From a virus: a stretch of DNA of 40,875 nt. A program made the position numbers and the translations under genes. Shown piece by piece: positions 15,961 through 22,801 of this stretch. The stretch covers positions 1-40,875 of the IMG/VR virus record IMGVR_UViG_3300042146_000073, one strand, 5' to 3'. The notes under the pieces are model-generated. The model had not been told where the DNA came from. It made no database searches and worked only from the letters and a program-made list of their open reading frames with translations. How positions within the stretch are numbered: the stretch's first letter is position 1; the number at the start of each line of letters is the position of its first letter.

Positions 15961-16986
15961 ATGTCCGCCATGATGGCCGAGGACGGCCCGCAGCCATTGC
16001 GCTGGGGCCTCAAGATGTACAAGCACCCGGGGTTATTCCTGGGCACCGGCAATCGCTGTGGGCACGACCCATTGGCGCTGGCCGTTGATCGCCTCAGCCT
16101 GCACACGCCCAGCGGTGGGAAATGGCCGAAATTGATTCAGGCCGGCATTGATCGCATTCAGGCGTATTTCAGCAACGCCGGCTCGCTGGAGCCCCTGGCG
16201 CACCTATCCAAGAAACGCAACAAAGACGGCTCGATGCGCCAAAACCGCAGCGAAGCCCGCGAGTCGCATGCCCTGGTGCTGTCGGTAATCTTTACTTGCC
16301 TCGACCTGAAGTCGTTGCGGGTTGGCTACTACACCAACACCGGTGCATTCGTCAGCATTTCCTTTCTCGACATCGCCCGCCGTTGCGACATGACCTGCCA
16401 AGTGAAGGCGCGCGACGACGCTGGCCAGGTGATCGACGGCCAATTCAAAGAGGTGCCGACCTCGCGATTCTGGCGCGCGGTGCGCGACCTCAAGAAGGCC
16501 GGCGCCATTTCCGTGTTTGAGCAGTACGAAGAAAAAGACGCCGGCAAGCGTGCCCTGACCGCGATCAAGGCCTTTAGCGAAAAATTCCTACGGCTGATTG
16601 CCGGCTGGACCGCCAAGCGCGTAGAGAAAGCCCGTAAGCGGGCGCATCAGCGGGTCGGCAGCTTCCTGCTCGGCGCGATTGACGCGGGTGTCGAGAACGT
16701 CAACCAGCGTAAAAATCTGGTCAAAGAGATCCAATCGGCTAACACGAATCGCGAGTTGTTCGGCGCGGCCCCGGCCAAGAATCGCCAGCCGGCCACCGGT
16801 GGCGCGCGCCAGTCCGTCGAGGCGGCGCTACAGCAGGAGTACGCCGAGCATGAGGCCAAAGTATTGGCCAGCATCACGGCTGCCCTGGGGCGTCCGCCGC
16901 GCGGGCTGGAGCAGCTGAAAATGCAGACCCAGCACGGCTGGATCAGCCGCGACGACTTTATGCGTCGACGACTCGGTGTCAGCTAG
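15961..16986 (+). CDS. repA: Plasmid replication initiator, RepA (IncFII-like organisation)
   Basis: This 341-residue basic protein lies just downstream of a leader with antisense-control structure. Residues about 125-200 look like a winged-helix domain (ISFLDIARRCDM, then SRFWRAVRDLKKAGAISVF), followed by a long Lys/Arg-rich helix (FLRLIAGWTAKRVEKARKRAHQR) as in IncFII-type RepA proteins. It would bind an origin nearby, probably in the gene-free region downstream. The start at ATG 15961 is set by AGGGGA; an upstream ATG at 15943 is inside hairpin II. The family call rests mainly on layout and fold pattern, and the primary sequence is far from R1/R100 RepA. Confidence 0.75.
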   Translation: MSAMMAEDGPQPLRWGLKMYKHPGLFLGTGNRCGHDPLALAVDRLSLHTPSGGKWPKLIQAGIDRIQAYFSNAGSLEPLAHLSKKRNKDGSMRQNRSEARESHALVLSVIFTCLDLKSLRVGYYTNTGAFVSISFLDIARRCDMTCQVKARDDAGQVIDGQFKEVPTSRFWRAVRDLKKAGAISVFEQYEEKDAGKRALTAIKAFSEKFLRLIAGWTAKRVEKARKRAHQRVGSFLLGAIDAGVENVNQRKNLVKEIQSANTNRELFGAAPAKNRQPATGGARQSVEAALQQEYAEHEAKVLASITAALGRPPRGLEQLKMQTQHGWISRDDFMRRRLGVS

Positions 16987-17025
16987 CCCGCCACTCTCTC
17001 CCGGCTTCCCATTTAACCTCCCCTG

Positions 17026-17067
17026 ACCGCCAGGGCGCCCCGCTATGGGCGCGCTCAGGCGGTTTTG
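17026..17067 (+). terminator. Nested hairpin terminator after repA
   Basis: The outer stem ACCGCC/GGCGGT encloses a second stem GCGCCC/GGGCGC, followed by TTTTG. Confidence 0.65.
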
Positions 17068-17843
17068 TGCTTGCCCCTCCCCCATTCCCCAGCGTTGCGC
17101 GCAAAAACGGCCCAAACAGCCCGTGCTGCGCCCAAATCGCCATCCTCCCCGAGCGTTACCCCCTCCTTTTGCCGGCGCGAGCGCCGCGCCTCAGAATTTA
17201 ACTCACACCCTCCAAATATTAAGTCCCCCTAGAGTTGGTTTAAGTCAGTGTTGGTCTTTCCCGCTATACAACTAGAGAAGCCTGGCCAGGCTACGCCTGT
17301 CCTAGTAATGCCTCGGCTATGCCGAGAACGGTTTAGGGGGCTGGTGCTACGCCCCAGCCACACCGGGGCTACTCGCCCCTACCCAGGCATGAGCCTGCGG
17401 CCCCTGCACCCGCATCACAACGTCGCGCTGTAACGACTGCCGCCGTTCCGTCAGTAAGGCGCCTTCCAGTCGCTGTGGCCCGCGCTAACGACAATTACAC
17501 CCGGTAGATCGAGTGGCGGCCCTTCGCTCCTTCACGCGCCGCCTACGGCTGGCCAGTCGCGCAAGCGCTCCGGCTAACAGTGAGGGGGGTGGGGTCACGC
17601 CCAGGGGCGGCCCGCTGGCCACGTCGGTGCCTGACCGATCGCTGGGGCGATTTTCAGGATGGCCAGACCCTGGGTGATGTTCGGTGTGCTGACGATCGCC
17701 CTGGACGGTTGCCGGCGATCTGGCGAGGGTGGGCGATCACGTCGGCGCCTGGCCGATCGCGCGGAAGTCTCCGGGCAGCCAGACCCTGGGCATGTCCGGC
17801 GGCGTGATGTTCACGCCCATGGGCGCCGGCGCTCGATGATGGA
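17068..17843. other. Gene-free origin-like region
   Basis: No convincing gene is present. Open frames here lack ribosome sites and have protein compositions (Pro/Arg/His-rich) typical of chance. The stretch holds a cluster of short hairpins (17287-17396) and a two-copy imperfect repeat of about 117 bp (17621-17850). Lying between repA and parA, it is the best candidate for the plasmid replication origin. Confidence 0.55.
17287..17396. repeat. Array of five short hairpins
   Basis: In order: CAGGC-TAC-GCCTG (17287-17299), CTCGGC-TAT-GCCGAG (17312-17326), GGGGC...GCCCC with an inner CTGG/CCAG alternative (17337-17357), GGGGC-TACTC-GCCCC (17365-17379) and AGGC-ATGA-GCCT (17385-17396). The first, second and fourth have loops starting TAC or TAT. 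The spacing and shared loops indicate a structured DNA or RNA element. Confidence 0.65.
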
Positions 17844-17850
17844 CAAGGAT
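17621..17850. repeat. Two-copy imperfect tandem repeat, about 117 bp period
   Basis: ACGTCGG(T/C)GCCTG(A/G)CCGATCGC occurs at 17621 and 17739, and GCCAGACCCTGGG at 17662 and 17778. The matching order gives a period of 116-118 bp. The copies have diverged and contain small indels, so the duplication is old. Confidence 0.7.
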
Positions 17851-17909
17851 ACTTTTAGGATTGACATAAGGTATTTAATGGATATCCTTTTGGTATCTGT
17901 TAGGTATCT
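17845..17909. promoter_or_regulatory. Partition operator/centromere array 1 with parA promoter
   Basis: Copies of a GGTATC/GGATATCC motif start at 17870, 17880, 17892 and 17903, one helical turn apart, with a further ATAC half site near 17850. A promoter TTGACA (17861-17866) and TATCCT (17883-17888), with 16 bases between them, is overlapped by the repeats, implying autoregulation by the RHH partner. Confidence 0.75.
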
Positions 17910-17923
17910 CTTGAGGGGATTGC

Positions 17924-18580
17924 ATGTCCATTATATTGATTGGTAACACCAAGGGCGGGATCGGCAAATCGACCAACGCGGTGCAGGTCGCGGTGGGGCG
18001 AGCCATCCAGGGTAAGGACGTGCTGCTGGTCAATGCCGACCGGCAATCGTCGTCGTCCAAGGCCATTGGCCGGCGCGACGAGGCCGGTCTTACGCCAAGC
18101 GTGACCCTGGTGGCGTACCCGGATGGGGACCAACTGCGCACCCAAGTGCTGCGCCAGGCGAGCAAATACGACGACATCATCATCGACGCCGGTGGCCGTG
18201 ATAGTTCGGCGTTACGTCACGCGATGATGATCGCCGACGTCATGCTGGTGCCCATTGCTCCGGGTAACTTCGAACTGGACGCGCTGGAGGATGAGCTGGT
18301 GCCGCTGATCAATGAGATTCAAGCATCGCGCGGCGATAACCCGTTGCCGATCTATGCCTACCTCAACATGGCCGAGGCCAATAAATTCTCCAGCGATAAC
18401 CTGGACACCCGAAGGTCGATCGAGAGCTTTCCGGAGTTGCAGTTGTTGGACTTCAATATCGTCAAGCGCAAGGCCATTGCGGCCGCCTCGACCACCGGGC
18501 TATCGGTTCGGGAAATGAAGAACAAGGACTTCAAGGCGGTCAAAGAAATTGACGCGCTGATGGCGGCGCTGTTTAATTAA
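17924..18580 (+). CDS. parA: Partition ATPase, type Ib ParA
   Basis: This 218-residue protein has the deviant Walker A box KGGIGKST (residues 10-17), the A' box VLLVNADRQ (Asp39) and the Walker B-like DDIIIDAGG (about 82-90). The short length and absence of an N-terminal HTH identify the type Ib group, which works with small ribbon-helix-helix partners. It would move plasmid copies apart on the nucleoid. GAGGGG at 17913-17918 supports ATG 17924. It heads a two-gene operon with the RHH gene. Confidence 0.92.
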   Translation: MSIILIGNTKGGIGKSTNAVQVAVGRAIQGKDVLLVNADRQSSSSKAIGRRDEAGLTPSVTLVAYPDGDQLRTQVLRQASKYDDIIIDAGGRDSSALRHAMMIADVMLVPIAPGNFELDALEDELVPLINEIQASRGDNPLPIYAYLNMAEANKFSSDNLDTRRSIESFPELQLLDFNIVKRKAIAAASTTGLSVREMKNKDFKAVKEIDALMAALFN

Positions 18581-18643
18581 GGTATCTATTGGATATCCTA
18601 ACGATATCCAAAGGACCCATTTAGAATATCTGGAAAGTATCTT
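18581..18643. promoter_or_regulatory. Partition array 2 between parA and the RHH gene
   Basis: Related motifs start at 18581 (GGTATCT), 18591 (GGATATCC), 18602 (CGATATCC), 18624 (GAATATCT) and 18636 (AGTATCTT), again spaced near multiples of one helical turn. Confidence 0.75.
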
Positions 18644-18895
18644 ATGTCAGTAATCAAGCGCGCACCCAAGACAGCGGCAGCCGACCCAGCTTCGGAACAG
18701 GCAGCCATCAGAGCGGCGGCCACGGCGCCGGACAGCAACCTGAAAAAGAACGTGCGCGGCAAGCGCACGATGTTCTCGGTAGGGTTTGAACCCGAGCTGA
18801 TGGCCGAGCTGGACGCGGCCCGGGGCAAGGTCGGGCTGTCGCGGCCGGCGTTCCTAAAGTTGGCCTTGCGCCGCCTGCTCGATGCCGGGGTCTGA
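18644..18895 (+). CDS. parB: Ribbon-helix-helix partition protein (ParB/ParG/Omega-type)
   Basis: This 83-residue protein has a basic, disordered N-terminus (about 35 residues) and a C-terminal RHH domain. The strand is KRTMFSVGF, followed by ELMAELDAARGKVG and SRPAFLKLALRRLLD helices. ParG and Omega have the same order of mobile tail and RHH. It probably binds the GGTATC/GGATATCC arrays on both sides and stimulates ParA. The gene symbol reflects function, not sequence identity to chromosomal ParB. Confidence 0.78.
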   Translation: MSVIKRAPKTAAADPASEQAAIRAAATAPDSNLKKNVRGKRTMFSVGFEPELMAELDAARGKVGLSRPAFLKLALRRLLDAGV

Positions 18896-18931
18896 GGTAA
18901 GTCAGGCCGGAGAATCCTCGGGGGATTAAAA

Positions 18932-18987
18932 AGATATTAAAGGGATATCCTTAGGGTATTCCAAGAGTATCTTTATGGTGGTATATT
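18932..18987. promoter_or_regulatory. Partition array 3 downstream of the RHH gene
   Basis: Motifs occur at 18932 (AGATATT), 18943 (GGATATCC), 18955 (GGTATTCC), 18965 (GAGTATCT) and 18980 (GGTATATT). The array lies in the leader of the next gene, so it may also regulate that gene. Confidence 0.72.
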
Positions 18988-19020
18988 TCGGGCATCCCAA
19001 GAATGGCAAGGATGTTCGAA

Positions 19021-20334
19021 ATGGCCCGCAAAACCGCGATGAAGCATGTCCCCCTAGAAGATCGCCCGGAGTTTCTGGCGCTGGTCGCCGAGCTGGCCAA
19101 TGTCCTGCCCGAACAATTCCCCGCCATCGCCCAGCAATGCGTCGACAAGTACGCCGACGCCGTGCTGGCCGGGCATGTCGAGGTGTTGGACCAGATGGAG
19201 CGAGCCTATAAGGCGCTGGTGTACAAGCTCAACGGTGAAACCATGTTCGGCTGCGGCGCGGATGCCGGCAGCGCGGCCAATGTCTTGGCGCGCGCCGTGG
19301 CGGCCGAGCCGGGGCAGGTGCCGACGTGGGGCCGGTGCGGCGAGTTCCTGCTGGAAGTGGAGGGCATGCGCATTCGCGTTCAGTTCAAATCCAACATGCT
19401 GAGCAATCATCACAGCTGCGACCTGCACGCGGTCGATCTGGACCGGCCATTTTTGAGCACGACCGGCTACCGTAGCGCCGGCGTGGCGGCCACGTCCTGC
19501 CTGGGGGAAAGCGTCGAGCAGGCAGTGCGGCGCATGGTGCTGGATCTGCTGCAGAACGAGGGCAAGCCCAAGCCGATCGTCGTGGATCAGTTTTCGAAAG
19601 CGGCCGCCGAGAAGCGTCCGCAGTGGCTGGTTGATGCGCTGGCTGGCGTGCGCACCAATGGCCAGTTGGCCATGTTCGGCGATGCGCCGAAGGACCCTGC
19701 GGCCAAGGTGCCGCTGAGCAACGCCGAGCGGCAAAAGGCCTTTCGCGAGCGCAAGCGTGCGGAGAAAGAAGCGGCCAAGGGCGCGGGCCTGATATCGCTG
19801 TCGCTGGCCCGGGAGGATCTGTCTTATTTGTGGTGGGCCGTGGACGTGTTCCAGACGGCGCGACGGGATCTTGAGCACCTTAAACAGCCGTACGTGCAGG
19901 AGCGGCTGGCCAAGGTGTTTGGCGGTTGCCCGTGGTGGACGCCCGACGCGCTGGAAAAGCTGGGGCAGGACCAAGGGATTTTGAATGGTGAAAAGCGCGT
20001 TGAGGCTGAGCGCAAGCGCGGTTGGAAGAACTACGACGACCAGTGCAAATACACCGACAAACTGGCGGCCGAGCTGGCCGAGGCTCGCGGCGAAATTCAG
20101 CGCCTGCAAAGTGGCCTGAAGGAGATTGCCGCCGAAATGGGCGGTGTGGCACCGGCGCCGCTCGCCCAAGGCGCCGACGTGGCCGAGTTGCGCCGGCGGA
20201 TTGCCTCCCTGGAGCAGCAGAACGCCATGGAGATTGCCGACCGGGCCAAGGCCTTCGACGCCGTGGCGGTGTTGACGGCGCGGCTCAAGGCCGCCGGTCT
20301 ACCGACTGATTACCGCCGGCAGCCGGGCGAGTAG
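19021..20334 (+). CDS. Plasmid-type accessory protein with C-terminal coiled coil
   Basis: This protein of about 437 residues has an unknown function. The middle (about 90-150) holds a domain with GEFLLEVEGMRIRVQFKSN and PFLSTTGYRS, a pattern I associate with plasmid-borne accessory proteins. Around residue 235 there is SNAERQKAFRERKRAEKEA, a basic helix. The last 100 residues (LAAELAEARGEIQRLQ and onward) are a coiled coil. It follows the partition genes with array 3 in its leader, so a role in plasmid stability is plausible but unproven. AAGGA at 19008-19012 favours ATG 19021 over ATG 19003 or 19012. Confidence 0.75.
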   Translation: MARKTAMKHVPLEDRPEFLALVAELANVLPEQFPAIAQQCVDKYADAVLAGHVEVLDQMERAYKALVYKLNGETMFGCGADAGSAANVLARAVAAEPGQVPTWGRCGEFLLEVEGMRIRVQFKSNMLSNHHSCDLHAVDLDRPFLSTTGYRSAGVAATSCLGESVEQAVRRMVLDLLQNEGKPKPIVVDQFSKAAAEKRPQWLVDALAGVRTNGQLAMFGDAPKDPAAKVPLSNAERQKAFRERKRAEKEAAKGAGLISLSLAREDLSYLWWAVDVFQTARRDLEHLKQPYVQERLAKVFGGCPWWTPDALEKLGQDQGILNGEKRVEAERKRGWKNYDDQCKYTDKLAAELAEARGEIQRLQSGLKEIAAEMGGVAPAPLAQGADVAELRRRIASLEQQNAMEIADRAKAFDAVAVLTARLKAAGLPTDYRRQPGE

Positions 20335-20340
20335 CGCCGG

Positions 20341-20354
20341 CGTTACGCGTAACG
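20341..20354. repeat. Dispersed palindrome CGTTACGCGTAACG
   Basis: The perfect palindrome starts six bases after the stop of the coiled-coil protein gene. Confidence 0.8.
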
Positions 20355-20364
20355 CGTCGAGATA

Positions 20365-20420
20365 TTTAGGATCAAAGAGCCTAAATTGTGTTGTACATCT
20401 AGGCTCTTTGAGCCTATAAT
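20365..20420 (+). promoter_or_regulatory. Promoter with two operators (accessory operon 1)
   Basis: TTGTAC (20391-20396) and a perfect TATAAT (20415-20420) are 18 bases apart. The spacer contains the palindrome TAGGCTC-TTT-GAGCCTA (20400-20416), and TTTAGG-N9-CCTAAA (20365-20385) lies upstream. A repressor bound at the palindrome would block this promoter. Confidence 0.8.
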
Positions 20421-20493
20421 TCGTGCTGTTGGTGGCATGCAGAAAGCCACTCGACTCTGAGGGGGCTAGCCATGCCGCCGGCGGAGAACGAGA

Positions 20494-20781
20494 TTGAAAC
20501 TTTCTGAGGTGGCGACCATCCGCACGAACTTTCCCGAGGCGCATTTCTGGTTGGTTCGGCGGGGCTCAGCGGCGCGGTGCGGCGAGCCGATCCGGGTGTT
20601 TAACCCCGAGCATATCGGGGTCCGGGTCGAGCGAATCGACCTGCTGTTACCGGATTACCTGTTCTACTGTTTCGCGGCGATTCATCAGCGGGGCAACTGG
20701 CAGCAGGTGGCCACCGGGACGCTGAGCCTGGTCAATATCCGTGTTTCAGACGTTCGACGTATCGAGCTGTCACCACGGTGA
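20494..20781 (+). CDS. Solitary HsdS-like (restriction specificity) domain protein
   Basis: At 95 residues this resembles a single half-domain of a type I restriction specificity subunit: KLSEVATIRTNFPEAHFW, then VRRGSAARCGEPIRVFNP, LPDYLFYCFAAI and GTLSLVNIRVSDVRRIEL, the usual ending. No HsdM or HsdR is present. The likely start is TTG 20494, served by GGAGA at 20483-20487; an 11-codon frame (20472-20507) overlaps it. It is first in an operon under the strong operator-controlled promoter at 20391-20420. Possible roles are an antirestriction decoy or a DNA-binding regulator. Confidence 0.65.
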   Translation: MKLSEVATIRTNFPEAHFWLVRRGSAARCGEPIRVFNPEHIGVRVERIDLLLPDYLFYCFAAIHQRGNWQQVATGTLSLVNIRVSDVRRIELSPR

Positions 20782-20834
20782 GAAGGGGGCCGCAAGGCCC
20801 CGGACTCTTACCCGGATCATCAAGGAATACAGGC

Positions 20835-21245
20835 ATGCACATTGATTTACCGCCGATCGGCGAACAGCTAGAGCTGGTGTTTGAGCAGGCCACCAAGGCC
20901 GGTATCAGCCAACTGAAAGCCAACCTCAAGGCCCCGCGGCTGCCGGCGCAAACCGAAGTCGACGAAAGCCAATACTCGCGAACGCACCTGGTGCGCGAGG
21001 CCGACGGCTGGGAGCCGCCGCACCCGGACATTGTCGGCGCCTATTTCCGGCACTTTCAGGCGCACTTTCCCGAGTACGGCACCGACGCCAAGCTGGCGGC
21101 CTTGCTCGGGCTGTCGTCGGATCGGCGGGTGCGGGCGTTCAAGGATGGCAGCAAGGCCGCGCCCTATGGCGTGTGGCGGCGCTTCCTGGTGCTGACCGGA
21201 CGGGCGCCGCAAGAGGTGATCCCGGTGCTGGCCTTTATGGCCTGA
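20835..21245 (+). CDS. Putative HTH regulator
   Basis: This 136-residue protein has an N-terminal amphipathic part and a C-terminal helical part (GTDAKLAALLGLSSDRRVRAFKDG) that reads like a helix-turn-helix: AKLAALLGL / DRRVRAF. The family is not recognised. It follows the HsdS-like gene in one transcript. AAGGA at 20822-20826 supports ATG 20835. It may bind the TAGGC..GCCTA palindromes at either end of this operon. Confidence 0.6.
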   Translation: MHIDLPPIGEQLELVFEQATKAGISQLKANLKAPRLPAQTEVDESQYSRTHLVREADGWEPPHPDIVGAYFRHFQAHFPEYGTDAKLAALLGLSSDRRVRAFKDGSKAAPYGVWRRFLVLTGRAPQEVIPVLAFMA

Positions 21246-21262
21246 GCGTGGCGCGTCGCGAC

Positions 21263-21306
21263 ATAGGCACTTGTGCCTATTACCTTGCTTTAGGCACTTG
21301 TGCCTA
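21263..21306. promoter_or_regulatory. Pair of operators, TAGGCAC-TT-GTGCCTA
   Basis: ATAGGCACTTGTGCCTAT (21263-21280) and TAGGCACTTGTGCCTA (21291-21306) are near-identical perfect palindromes 28 bp apart, directly upstream of the next gene. They resemble the 20400 operator in their outer TAGGC/GCCTA arms. Confidence 0.8.
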
Positions 21307-21336
21307 TCCGTCTTTATCTGGCGTAGGTTGTGGAAC

Positions 21337-21573
21337 ATGGATAATCGAACGCGTTACCTACAGCTGTTGAGCGCGCACGGGATCACCCAGGCCTACAGCG
21401 CCGTGTTGATCACCGCCGTCACCCAGCGCCCTTGTTCCGAACGCACGGTGCGCTCCTGGTTGAATGACCCGGATAAGCCCAGCACCCGACCCTGCCCCGC
21501 GTGGGCCGTCGATGCGGTGGAGAAAGGCATAGGGTATATGCAGCGGGCCGTGGCCCGGCGCAAGGAGGGCTAA
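21337..21573 (+). CDS. Small putative HTH protein
   Basis: At 78 residues, the protein has a likely DNA-binding helix pair around residues 25-50 (VTQRPCSERTVRSWLND). This style is seen in small phage and integrative-element regulators. It is preceded by the double operator at 21263-21306 and is a candidate for the protein that binds there. Confidence 0.6.
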   Translation: MDNRTRYLQLLSAHGITQAYSAVLITAVTQRPCSERTVRSWLNDPDKPSTRPCPAWAVDAVEKGIGYMQRAVARRKEG

Positions 21574-21610
21574 GGCCATGGGCCCGACCGAACAGAAAGG
21601 AGCCCCGGCC

Positions 21611-21856
21611 ATGCGCTCCTACCCATTGCAGCCGTGCCCCTGGTGCAAGTCGCCGGCGAAACTGGATCAGGATTGCGACACCGGCTGGTATGTGAGCTGT
21701 TCGCTTGCGCGTTGCCCGGTCCTGCCGATCAGTGCCGGCTACAAGTTTGCGCACATGGCGGCCATGGCCTGGAACTGTTGCGGCCAGCCCGACCAGTTGC
21801 CCGCGTTGATGCCGACGCCGGCCGGAGTCGCCGCCGCGTTACCCATAACGAACTAA
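21611..21856 (+). CDS. Lar-like zinc-ribbon protein (restriction alleviation type)
   Basis: This 81-residue protein has the pattern of the Lar family: LQPCPWCKSPA (first CxxC), then YVSCSLARC and a FAHMAAMAWN helix where Lar proteins have their AWN motif. Lar proteins of lambdoid phages moderate host restriction-modification. AAAGGAG at 21596-21602 supports ATG 21611 rather than ATG 21578. The stop lies just after the palindrome at 21837. Confidence 0.65.
   Translation: MRSYPLQPCPWCKSPAKLDQDCDTGWYVSCSLARCPVLPISAGYKFAHMAAMAWNCCGQPDQLPALMPTPAGVAAALPITN
21837..21850. repeat. Dispersed palindrome CGTTACCCATAACG
   Basis: The arms CGTTA/TAACG surround the centre CCCA. It covers codons just before the Lar-like stop. 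Confidence 0.7.
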
Positions 21857-21874
21857 AGGAAAGGAACCCCCGCC

Positions 21875-22150
21875 ATGAGTACGACCCCCCGGCACCCGCA
21901 GAACCCCGATCACCCCAACGGCACCTGTGAAGCCTGCGGCCAGCCGTGCGCCGTGTGTGGCCCGCGATGGTGCCCGGAGTGCTACTACGTCAACGGCGTG
22001 CCGCGCGATCTGATGCACGGCTACGACCCGGACAACGAACACCCGGGCGCGGATTACACCCTGGCCGGCCCGCTCGATGAGTGCGAAGGCCTGGACGGCC
22101 AGCCCATCGACTGGCAACCCAGCGAGCTGGACGCCGGGCGTTACCCCTAA
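21875..22150 (+). CDS. Cys-rich small protein
   Basis: This 91-residue protein has CEACGQPCAVCGPRWCPEC between about residues 18 and 36, probably two zinc sites. The rest is acidic and ends in a DAGRYP tail encoded by the palindrome at 22139, whose TAA is the stop. Function is unknown. Confidence 0.62.
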   Translation: MSTTPRHPQNPDHPNGTCEACGQPCAVCGPRWCPECYYVNGVPRDLMHGYDPDNEHPGADYTLAGPLDECEGLDGQPIDWQPSELDAGRYP

Positions 22151-22152
22151 CG
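22139..22152. repeat. Dispersed palindrome CGTTACCCCTAACG
   Basis: The stop codon TAA of the Cys-rich gene forms part of the right arm. Confidence 0.7.
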
Positions 22153-22180
22153 AACCCAACTGAAAGGAACCCCCGCCACT

Positions 22181-22411
22181 ATGAGCAAGCCCCCGATCCC
22201 CCGGCCGGCGCCGCTGGTCGAACTGGAGTCAGGCGAAGAGCTGGCCGCGCTGCGCCGGGATGCCGAGCGCTATCGCTGGCTGCGCGAGCGGGCCGTGCGG
22301 GTGCAGGGCAGCGAGATTTGGTATCAGGGCGCCTATCTGGATCTGCGTGCCGATATCGGCTTGGGCCATGCGCGCGAAGATGCGGAACCCAGGCCTGGAC
22401 GAAAAAGGTAG
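22181..22411 (+). CDS. Small phage-type protein
   Basis: At 76 residues it contains LAALRRDAERYRWLRERA, a helix seen in many small phage hypothetical proteins. The C-terminus is Arg/Pro-rich. Role unknown. It is preceded by GAAAGGA. Confidence 0.6.
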   Translation: MSKPPIPRPAPLVELESGEELAALRRDAERYRWLRERAVRVQGSEIWYQGAYLDLRADIGLGHAREDAEPRPGRKR

Positions 22412-22418
22412 CCCGCCG

Positions 22419-22432
22419 CGTTACGAATAACG
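22419..22432. repeat. Dispersed palindrome CGTTACGAATAACG
   Basis: It lies seven bases after the preceding stop codon and 15 bases before the following terminator stem. Confidence 0.75.
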
Positions 22433-22447
22433 CGTTATATGTGAAAT

Positions 22448-22487
22448 GACCCCCGTCGCCTTGCCAGGTGCCGGGGGTCTTTTTTTG
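22448..22487 (+). terminator. Intrinsic terminator of accessory operon 1
   Basis: GACCCCCG (22448-22455) and CGGGGGTC (22472-22479) form the stem, followed by TTTTTTT. Confidence 0.85.
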
Positions 22488-22504
22488 TGCCCAAGATCAT
22501 CATA

Positions 22505-22549
22505 TTGATATAAAGTGATACATCACTTTTAGCCTAAATGATTTTAGGC
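22505..22549 (+). promoter_or_regulatory. Regulatory region of accessory operon 2 (two palindromes)
   Basis: AAAGTGAT-AC-ATCACTTT (22512-22529) is a perfect palindrome. GCCTAAA-TGAT-TTTAGGC (22532-22549) follows. A -35-like TTGATA precedes at 22505. The -10 is not clear. Confidence 0.6.
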
Positions 22550-22585
22550 GCACTCCGACCCTTACGCGAAAAGGAATCCCGACCC

Positions 22586-22795
22586 ATGGCCATGACTGAC
22601 GCGCCGCCGAGCCGCACCTTCCTGCAACGGTTGTTCCGGGGTGGCCTCGGGCGGCCGCTGGTCAATCTGTGGATCGAGACGCGCGGGGGCGGTTATGGCC
22701 AGCGCACCACCGACACCAAGTTGAACCTGGGGCGCTATACGCTGCTGCGCTGGCAAAGCATCACGACCGACATGGATCAATTCGACCGCGACTGA
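22586..22795 (+). CDS. Small basic protein
   Basis: A 69-residue protein of unknown function. It has a basic N-terminal half (FLQRLFRGGLGRPL) and a Tyr/Arg-rich middle. It is the first gene of accessory operon 2, with ATG 22586 after AAAAGGA. Confidence 0.55.
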   Translation: MAMTDAPPSRTFLQRLFRGGLGRPLVNLWIETRGGGYGQRTTDTKLNLGRYTLLRWQSITTDMDQFDRD

Positions 22796-22801
22796 CGCCG
22801 G

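Noticed and set aside
17045-17946. Several open frames in the repA-parA gap
   Set aside because: No ribosome sites, Pro/Arg/His-rich chance-like products and overlap with hairpins and repeats.
18211-18220. GTTACGTCAC inside parA as another dispersed palindrome
   Set aside because: Arms do not match each other; probably a coding coincidence.
21578-21856. Upstream start ATG 21578 for the Lar-like gene
   Set aside because: AAAGGAG sits between the two ATGs, properly spaced only for ATG 21611.
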